From: Candidatus Thiodictyon intracellulare
GTDB taxonomy: Bacteria; Pseudomonadota; Gammaproteobacteria; Chromatiales; Chromatiaceae
DNA: 6,019 nt
Assembly: GCA_016292295.1 (NCBI GenBank)
Contig: JADNEJ010000259.1
Coordinates: 1 to 6,019 of the forward strand
Direction: 5' to 3'
In this document: positions 1 through 3,613 of the stretch, piece by piece
Position numbering within the stretch: the stretch's first letter is position 1
Layout: each line of letters begins with the position of its first letter
Notes under the pieces: model-generated
Database searches by the model: none
What the model was told of the DNA's origin: nothing
The model's input: the letters and a program-made list of their open reading frames with translations, nothing else
Made by a program: the position numbers and the translations under genes

Positions 1-104
1 TGACGCCGCTGCAACGCTGGTACCGCGTGCTCTCCCGCGCCCTGGTGAAATACCTCTACGGCCGCGAATTGCACTCGCTGCCGGGTTTGCCGGACCCGGC
101 ATAG
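1..104 (+). CDS. C-terminal tail of an unidentified protein (5' end outside window)
   Basis: An open frame enters from the left edge (codons in phase with position 3) and ends at a TAG at 102-104. It gives about 33 residues: an aromatic and basic stretch (QRWYRVLSRALVKYLYGRE) followed by a proline-rich end (LPGLPDPA). The codons are GC-rich at third positions and the tail is followed by a GC-rich hairpin, both of which suit a genuine gene end. The opposite strand is also open here, so the strand assignment is not certain. No domain can be recognised from so short a tail, so no function is assigned. It would converge on the decayed minus-strand gene to its right. Confidence 0.45.
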   Translation, partial: TPLQRWYRVLSRALVKYLYGRELHSLPGLPDPA

Positions 105-130
105 CCGGAACTTTGCCTCAGCGTGTACCC

Positions 131-161
131 GCCCGCGGGCCAGGAACGGCCCGCGGCGGGC
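131..161 (+). terminator. GC-rich hairpin after the leftmost gene
   Basis: The arms GCCCGCGGGCC (131-141) and GGCCCGCGGCGGGC (148-161) pair almost completely around a 6-base loop (AGGAAC). The hairpin begins 27 bases after the TAG at 102-104. A short pyrimidine stretch (CTCCTTTT, 170-177) follows about nine bases downstream, so this is a weak intrinsic terminator for the plus-strand gene. It could also separate the two convergent genes. Confidence 0.4.
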
Positions 162-183
162 ACCTACTGCTCCTTTTAGGTTT

Positions 184-545
184 AGATGCCCTGCAACGGT
201 CAAGGTACTGTTGACGTTTTTTGCCAGTGCAGCCGTCATGACCGGGCTGAAGCGCGCGGGGAAGAGCGACTCTAGTTGCGTCTCCATCCGCGGTCGGGGC
301 AGAACCTCACCAGGCTTGAGAGTCTCGATCAGGGTGAAACTGGCCCGCAGTTGAGGGTCGCGGCAGAAGACTCAGGTCAGGGTCAGGAGGGGAAGCGCGT
401 CGGGGGCCTCGGCGGCAAAGCGGCGCAGCAGCCGGAACAGGGCCAAGGAGGGATCGAGCCCGTACAGCTCGTAGAGGTGCTTCTCGCTCTTCTGCCGACT
501 GGAGAAGGTGGGACGCAGTTCGGGCAGCATCATCGATCGCGACAT
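184..545 (-). pseudogene. Decayed conserved hypothetical gene with in-frame TGA
   Basis: The likely start is the ATG at 543-545, because GGGGAGG lies just upstream on the minus strand (spacer CAC). The frame is also open further 5' to an ATG at 629. The product begins MSRSMMLPELR, then HLYELYGLDPSLALFRLLRRF and LPLLTLT, and meets TGA at 372-374. Translation past the stop continues in the same frame with protein-like sequence: CRDPQLRASFTLIETLKPGE, FPARFSPVMTAALAKNVNST and LTVAGHL, fading near 184. The stop sits where a Cys (TGC) would suit the pattern. I recall a conserved bacterial family with this pattern (SRSMM..ELR, ELY.LDP...LFR.LRR, LL.L.C...RDP.LRA, RFSP....A.N..S) but cannot name it. 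Against that memory, the segment between ELR and the ELYGLDP block and the region after GHL look deleted. A frame to the window edge remains open but overlaps the hairpin at 131-161. Confidence 0.55.
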
Positions 546-739
546 GTGCCTCCCCGAGCGGCGCAGGGAGAACCAGAAACCGGTTGCGTGCGGTTGGATC
601 GCCAATGAACCGGCATCTTCCGCAGTCATGCTGTGGTCGAGAAAGAGTGCGTGCGCAAGATTATGGTCTCGGTCTTGAGCGCAGTCATGCGGGTTGGTTT
701 TTCGGTTGGCGCTACTGCGTCGGTACGGCGAAGGTTGAG

Positions 740-955
740 TCAGCCCGCACCATTCTCCGCTTCAATCAACTTCAATTCCGACCAATGGGTATAGCCGGTG
801 CACCACTCGCCAAGAGGGGCGTCATCCTTCACAAAATCCACGATCGGGTCGTGAGGCTCTTGGTCTTCGGTCACCGTCGCAGTGCCAAGCCAGCCGCTCA
901 AGGTGGGCACCAGGATGCGTACGCGGTCGCCGCGGCGGTAGAGTCGTCGGGTCAT
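740..955 (-). CDS. Small 71-residue protein, possible SH3/KOW-like barrel
   Basis: The ATG at 953-955 overlaps the upstream gene's TGA (952-954) as ATGA, and a GAAGAGG element lies a few bases upstream, so the two genes are probably translationally coupled. The 71-residue product has a basic N-terminus (MTRRLYRRGDRVRIL). Next comes a turn and strand pattern, LSGWLGTATVTE, then an acidic middle with EPHDPIVDFVKDD and a GEWCTGYTHWSELKLIEAE end. The GDRVRIL...GWLGTATV order, with a late W-S-E-L-K-L strand, is typical of small SH3/KOW-like barrels in general. That is a fold guess only, and no function is assigned. There is no signal peptide or membrane segment. A plus-strand open frame (584-1255) overlaps it but looks like low-complexity arginine- and serine-rich shadow. 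Confidence 0.65.
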   Translation of the reverse strand: MTRRLYRRGDRVRILVPTLSGWLGTATVTEDQEPHDPIVDFVKDDAPLGEWCTGYTHWSELKLIEAENGAG

Positions 956-1167
956 AACCGCGCCTCTTCGGTGCCGACGGCGATGCTCGCGGCCTCCAGG
1001 TCATCCGCCAGGCGGTCAAAGATCAGGCATAGGCCGGTTTCGGCGCCCAACAGGTCGTCGAAATTGATGCGCCCGAGCGTGCGCAGTTGGGCGGCGGTCT
1101 CATTGGCTACGTCCCCGAGGCTGAGTGCGTGGTCAACAGGGGCGGTAGTCGTGGCTGTCGTAGTCAT
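952..1167 (-). CDS. Small 71-residue acidic protein, first gene of a coupled pair
   Basis: The start is taken at the ATG at 1165-1167. The frame is open to 1308 but that extension runs through the repeat-rich leader. The product starts with a Thr/Ala-rich tail (MTTTATTTAPVDH) encoded by the tandem repeat. It continues into a probable helical body: LGDVANETAAQLRTLGRINF, DDLLGAETGLCLIFDRLADD and LEAASIAVGTEEARL. The body is acidic and leucine-rich, consistent with a small helical partner protein, but I recognise no family. It overlaps the next gene by ATGA and both genes are exactly 71 codons plus stop. Its own ATG has no good ribosome site. The nearest AGGA lies upstream of a second ATG at 1185-1187, suggesting entry there and reinitiation here. 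A toxin-antitoxin or accessory cassette is possible but unsupported. Confidence 0.65.
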   Translation of the reverse strand: MTTTATTTAPVDHALSLGDVANETAAQLRTLGRINFDDLLGAETGLCLIFDRLADDLEAASIAVGTEEARL

Positions 1168-1190
1168 GTCGTGGCTGTCGTCGTCATGTC
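1151..1190. repeat. 20-bp tandem duplication spanning a start codon
   Basis: Two adjacent 20-bp units (1151-1170 and 1171-1190) are identical except for A versus C at 1162/1182. Each unit carries one minus-strand ATG (1165-1167 and 1185-1187). Because 20 is not a multiple of three, the two ATGs are in different frames. A third unit begins (GTGG) and diverges. Confidence 0.92.
1164..1187 (-). other. Seven-codon mini-ORF overlapping the 71-residue gene start
   Basis: The upstream repeat copy gives ATG followed by codons for MTTTATT and a TGA (1164-1166) that overlaps the downstream ATG (1165-1167) as ATGA. AGGA lies eight bases upstream of this ATG, while the main ATG has no comparable element. 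The arrangement suits translational coupling, with ribosomes terminating and restarting at the main gene. The peptide is a copy of the main protein's own first seven residues, so the simplest origin is slippage duplication of the start region. Confidence 0.4.
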
Positions 1191-1390
1191 GTGGTTCCTG
1201 TGTTGGTAAAGGAACCGCCGCCCAAGTCGCCAAACATGGGGCGGCGGCAACGTGAAGGGTTGGCGAACCGGCCACAGGGAACCGGCCTACCCGAAGGTAG
1301 CCCCGCACGTTCCCGCCATGAAGCTGACGGACACGAAAAAGCCGCTGTCGCGGCCTTTGGGCCTGTGGTTGTCCGGGTCGCCAAACCCGG
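1191..1390 (-). promoter_or_regulatory. Structured, repeat-bearing leader upstream of the 71-residue gene pair
   Basis: On the minus strand this stretch contains a CTACC-TTCG-GGTAG hairpin (1300 down to 1287). Its loop is the very stable C(UUCG)G type, and two further G-C pairs form after a one-base bulge. Beside it is a 9-base direct repeat GGCCGGTTC (1279-1287 and 1265-1273). A 10-base direct repeat GTTTGGCGAC occurs at both ends (1377-1386 and 1226-1235). No ribosome-site-plus-ORF combination here looks like a real gene. The minus-strand frame through it reads RGYLRVGRFPVAGSPTL. I have an unverified memory of similar strings turning up as spurious ORFs in other proteobacteria, which would mean the DNA or RNA element is itself conserved. 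It is best viewed as a candidate 5' leader RNA of the pair. No known riboswitch class is recognised. Confidence 0.35.
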
Positions 1391-1624
1391 CCCCGAGTGC
1401 GTCAGGGCAGCTATACGATGGACCTCAACGAATGCTCGGTCAAGGGGCGCCAGGGCCGGAGAACGGCGTCAACGCTGTCGTTTCGACGTCACCCGCCAAC
1501 CCGCCAGGTGCCGGACAAAATCGCCTATTCGTACCTACTTACGCATATATTTCCGCATCTTATATTACTTCTCTCAAGGTCCAGGTGGCCTTCTTGGGTA
1601 CTTGACGGCGGCGAGCCGCTCCTG

Positions 1625-1645
1625 TATCCATGTATCATGGGGATA
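1625..1645. promoter_or_regulatory. Operator-like palindrome CCATG-TAT-CATGG
   Basis: CCATG (1628-1632) and CATGG (1636-1640) are perfect inverted arms around TAT. With one bulged G the symmetry extends to TATCCATG / CATGGGATA. It lies in the intergenic space just beyond the 1651-1680 hairpin and could be a repressor site. There is no direct evidence for a binding protein. Confidence 0.3.
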
Positions 1646-1650
1646 TGTAC

Positions 1651-1680
1651 GCGCGAGCAGTTTGCCTGGTCCGCTCGCGC
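1651..1680 (-). terminator. Perfect 8-bp inverted repeat after the minus-strand small genes
   Basis: GCGCGAGC (1651-1658) and GCTCGCGC (1673-1680) pair perfectly around a 14-base loop. The hairpin begins 20 bases beyond the TGA (1701-1703) of the decayed minus-strand gene, the right place for a transcript end. No T-run follows on the minus strand, so it is not a textbook intrinsic terminator. Confidence 0.35.
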
Positions 1681-1700
1681 ACTGATTGCCGTTCACGAGA

Positions 1701-2063
1701 TCACGCCGCCGACGACTCCTTGCACAAGGAGACGATTTGCCCCTTGTTGACCAACACGATGCCGGGCGGGACGGGCGGGAGGGTGAACAGGCGTTCGCCG
1801 CAGCCGTGCTCGCGACCGACGGTGGCGTCGGTCAAAGGGAATGAACTGGGCATCCTCGTTGAGGACTGAGGCAACGCTCTGGCCGGCGGCCAGGTGCAGG
1901 TCCCCCGATCCGATACGCTGTAGTCCTGCAACTGCAAGTGCACCCGCATCGGCGACTTGTGCGTAAACGTAAACGGGTAGGGCTTGGTTTCTGGTTGCGC
2001 GCCGACGTCCCGCGCCAGATTGGGGTCATCGACGGCAACGAACTGTATCCTTGGCTTGCTCAC
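1701..2063 (-). pseudogene. Second half of a small two-part conserved protein, two compensating frameshifts
   Basis: The start is a GTG at 2061-2063 with AAGG seven bases upstream, one base after the neighbour's TAA. The frame gives SKPRIQFVAVDDPNLARDVG, then FTHKSPMRVHLQLQDYSVS. It then becomes nonsensical until FPLTDATVGREHG and PGIVLVNKGQIVSLCKE before TGA at 1701-1703. A different frame supplies the missing middle exactly: GDLHLAAGQSVASVLNEDAQFIP. The shift out lies at the G5 run near 1902-1910 and the shift back at about 1832-1840 (TTT next to CCC on the minus strand), so the net change is zero. The restored pattern (short strands, G-x-LHL, SxxLN, FIPxTDATV, then V-VNKxQIVSL) fits a small beta-rich domain resembling the DUF6812 type. 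The family name is from memory and uncertain. If translated as read, about 22 central residues would be replaced, so the gene is probably non-functional unless the assembly is wrong. Confidence 0.55.
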
Positions 2064-2064
2064 A

Positions 2065-2292
2065 TTAGGCCTTAGAGACTTGGGGTGCGAGGACGCAGTT
2101 GCCCTGCGGACCGGGGGAGAGCTCCAAGAAGGCTCTTTCGCGGGTTGCACCGAGCGGGAGCTCGCCATTCAACAGATCGAGCAGCCGTATTTCTTTCTGG
2201 CAATGCACATACCCGCTCAACACCTGGGTCGAGGTGAATAAATGCAGCACACTGCCTGGGTTTGCAGGATGGTCCTGCACACTGTACCCCAT
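2065..2292 (-). CDS. First half of the small two-part conserved protein (75 residues)
   Basis: The product contains SVLHLFTSTQVLSGYVHCQK, then EIRLLDLLN and RERAFLELSPG, ending VLAPQVSKA before TAA at 2065-2067. The order strand - VLSGYVH - R-LLDLLN - FLEL matches the first domain of a two-domain family whose second domain is encoded next door. In relatives, as I remember them, both halves sit in one protein. The TAA-T-GTG junction could therefore be a genuine gene split or another frameshift. The start is uncertain: the ATG at 2292 and a GTG at 2313 lack ribosome sites. A GTG at 2250, with AGG close upstream, would begin the protein exactly at the first conserved strand (LHLF). Function unknown; no membrane or signal segment. 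Confidence 0.5.
   Translation of the reverse strand: MGYSVQDHPANPGSVLHLFTSTQVLSGYVHCQKEIRLLDLLNGELPLGATRERAFLELSPGPQGNCVLAPQVSKA
2263..2279. promoter_or_regulatory. Perfect palindrome TGCAGGA-TGG-TCCTGCA
   Basis: Seven-base perfect arms surround a three-base spacer. If the neighbouring minus-strand gene starts at 2250 rather than 2292, the palindrome sits 13 bases upstream of the start, where it could be an operator or an RNA hairpin near the ribosome site. If the start is 2292 it is inside the first dozen codons. Confidence 0.4.
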
Positions 2293-2668
2293 TAGGTTGC
2301 GGGCTAACAACACGAGGAGGTGCGATCGAGCGGCCGCCGGCTAGGCCTGGCGAGGATCGCACCCAACTAACACTTATAGTGCCTGCGCAAGCGCATCGGG
2401 TCGGCCGAGGTGCCCACGGGGTCAGAGTGCCTTACCAACGGCCAGGTCGCCAATGGTCGCGCCTTGAGTGCAGCAGCGCTGGGAGGACGCGACACCGACG
2501 CGGCGCGAAGCGATCAGGCCGTGCGATCACGCGGGTTAGTGCGGGGTACGCCGCGGACGCTCGCCGGCGTTGCAAGCGACGGCGGTGGGCCGCAGGAGCT
2601 CGCTAAGCTGGTTGCGCCCGGCGCTCCCAGGGGCGCGGCGCCCTTTGGGGGCGGCGCTTGCGGGGGCT
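2293..2668. other. Non-coding stretch downstream of nadC with GC-rich dyads
   Basis: No gene is supported. Plus-strand open frames are arginine- and glycine-rich translations of GC-rich DNA without ribosome sites, and no minus-strand frame of useful length exists. Just past nadC, GCGCCC (2614-2619) and GGGCGC (2631-2636) can pair around an 11-base loop. No T-tract follows on the minus strand, so it is only a weak transcript-end candidate. The hairpin at 2321-2361 is listed separately. Confidence 0.45.
2321..2361. promoter_or_regulatory. Two-tier hairpin between nadC and the small-gene pair
   Basis: The outer arms TGCGATC (2321-2327) and GATCGCA (2355-2361) are perfect. After an asymmetric internal loop, CGCCGG (2335-2340) pairs with CTGGCG (2347-2352), including one G-T, around a six-base loop. 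It lies upstream of the minus-strand pair starting near 2292 or 2250 and could be a leader structure or a terminator for transcripts leaving nadC. Confidence 0.35.
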
Positions 2669-3553
2669 TCAGACAAAGCGCATGGAGAGGTCTACGGCGG
2701 TCAGGTCTTTGGTGAGTGCGCCCACCGAGATGCGGTCCACGCCGGTCTCGGCGATGGTCCGCACGGTGCGTAGATCCACGCCGCCGGACGCCTCCAACTG
2801 GGCGCGGCCGGCGTTGAGCGCCACTGCCTGGCGCAGCTCATCCAGGCTGAAGTTGTCCAGCAGGATTAGGAGTGCACCGGCGGCCAGGGCCTGCGCGAGT
2901 TCCGCCAGGTCCTCGACCTCGATCTGGATGGTGACGCCAGGGTTGCCGGCGCGCGCGGCGTCCAGGGCGGCGGGGATGGAGCCCGCGGCGAGGATGTGAT
3001 TTTCTTTGAGGAGGATGGCGTCGTAGAGGCCGATGCGGTGGTTGTAGCCACCGCCGCACAGCACGGCGTACTTTTGCTGGATGCGCAGCCCCGGCAGGGT
3101 CTTGCGGGTATCCAGCACGCGCACCGGCAGGCCCGCAACGGCCGCGGCGTAGCGACTGGCCATGGTGGCGGTCCCGGAGAGGGTCTGGAGGTAGTTCATG
3201 GCGGTGCGCTCTCCGGTCAGCAGGGCGCGCGTGGGTCCGGTGAGGACGCACAGGCGCTGACCGGCGCGAATCGGCTCGCCGTCTTGCGTCTCCCACTGCA
3301 TCTCGATCCCGGCATCGAGCAGCCGAAACACGGCCGCGAACCAGGCGCAGCCACACAAGAGCGCCGCCTCCCGTGTGATCAGCTCGACCCGGGAGCACTG
3401 GTGAGCCGGCAGCAGGGCGGCCGTCAGGTCGCCGCCACCGACATCCTCCGCCAGCGCGGCGCGGACCTGGGATTCGATCAGGGCCATCGCGGGGAGTTGG
3501 GCGTGCAGCACCGACGCGCGGGGGGCGGATACAGGCACCGCTTCAATTTCCAT
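2669..3553 (-). CDS. nadC: Nicotinate-nucleotide pyrophosphorylase (carboxylating), NadC
   Basis: This cytoplasmic enzyme of de novo NAD synthesis converts quinolinate and PRPP to nicotinate mononucleotide, CO2 and pyrophosphate. The 294-residue protein has the usual family length. Conserved blocks appear in order: ALAEDVGGGDLT near 35-44, ERTAMNYLQTLSGTAT (115-130), DTRKTLPGLR (148-157), QKYAVLCGGGYNHR (160-173), LYDAILLKENH (176-186), EVE (212-214), LLDN (231-234), EASGGV (254-259) and GVDRISVGALTK (271-282), ending VDLSMRFV. The basic residues of TRKT, the QK pair, the R of NHR and the K of KENH form the phosphate and quinolinate site in known family members. The start at 3551-3553 is preferred over the in-frame ATG at 3586 because AGGAG sits five bases upstream. 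The frame is unbroken and all key residues are present, unlike its upstream neighbour. The 60-base gap to the DUF1631 gene and the shared strand suggest a former or current operon. Confidence 0.97.
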   Translation of the reverse strand: MEIEAVPVSAPRASVLHAQLPAMALIESQVRAALAEDVGGGDLTAALLPAHQCSRVELITREAALLCGCAWFAAVFRLLDAGIEMQWETQDGEPIRAGQRLCVLTGPTRALLTGERTAMNYLQTLSGTATMASRYAAAVAGLPVRVLDTRKTLPGLRIQQKYAVLCGGGYNHRIGLYDAILLKENHILAAGSIPAALDAARAGNPGVTIQIEVEDLAELAQALAAGALLILLDNFSLDELRQAVALNAGRAQLEASGGVDLRTVRTIAETGVDRISVGALTKDLTAVDLSMRFV

Positions 3554-3558
3554 AGTAT

Positions 3559-3563
3559 CTCCT
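3559..3563 (-). promoter_or_regulatory. Ribosome binding site of nadC
   Basis: AGGAG on the minus strand, five bases (ATACT) before the ATG at 3551-3553. It decides the nadC start against the longer in-frame alternative at 3586. Confidence 0.85.
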
Positions 3564-3613
3564 GGGGTCGGGAACGGGATTGGCACCGACGCGGCCCAAC
3601 CCCAATGAGCAAT

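Larger units (their letters stand above)
1391..1700. other. Non-coding stretch with an AT-rich island
   Basis: I see no convincing gene. Plus-strand open frames here are long only because the region is GC-rich on both sides, and they lack ribosome sites and family features. The block 1516-1576 is strikingly AT-rich compared with its flanks, with TATATT- and TATAAG-like hexamers on both strands, and probably holds promoters. No hexamer pair with good spacing stands out. On the plus strand, TTGACG (1602-1607) is followed 17 bases later by a poor TATCCA. The right end carries the dyads listed separately. Confidence 0.45.

Noticed and set aside
372..374. Selenocysteine or recoded TGA
   Set aside because: No family precedent known to me and no evident stem-loop immediately after the TGA. 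The gene shows other damage, so nonsense mutation is simpler.
584..1255. Plus-strand open frame of 223 codons
   Set aside because: It overlaps the ATGA-coupled minus-strand pair, is rich in Arg, Ser and Ala without domain pattern, and crosses the tandem repeat and part of the leader.
1602..1624. Sigma-70 promoter TTGACG-N17-TATCCA on the plus strand
   Set aside because: The -10 box is poor, the spacer is GC-rich, and no plus-strand gene follows.
1191..1685. Plus-strand open frame of 164 codons
   Set aside because: It runs through the leader, the AT-rich island and the dyads, with no ribosome site and abrupt composition changes, so it is treated as a chance frame.
2262..2715. Plus-strand open frames downstream of nadC
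   Set aside because: They are low-complexity Arg/Gly translations of GC-rich DNA, extending antisense into the nadC 3' end.
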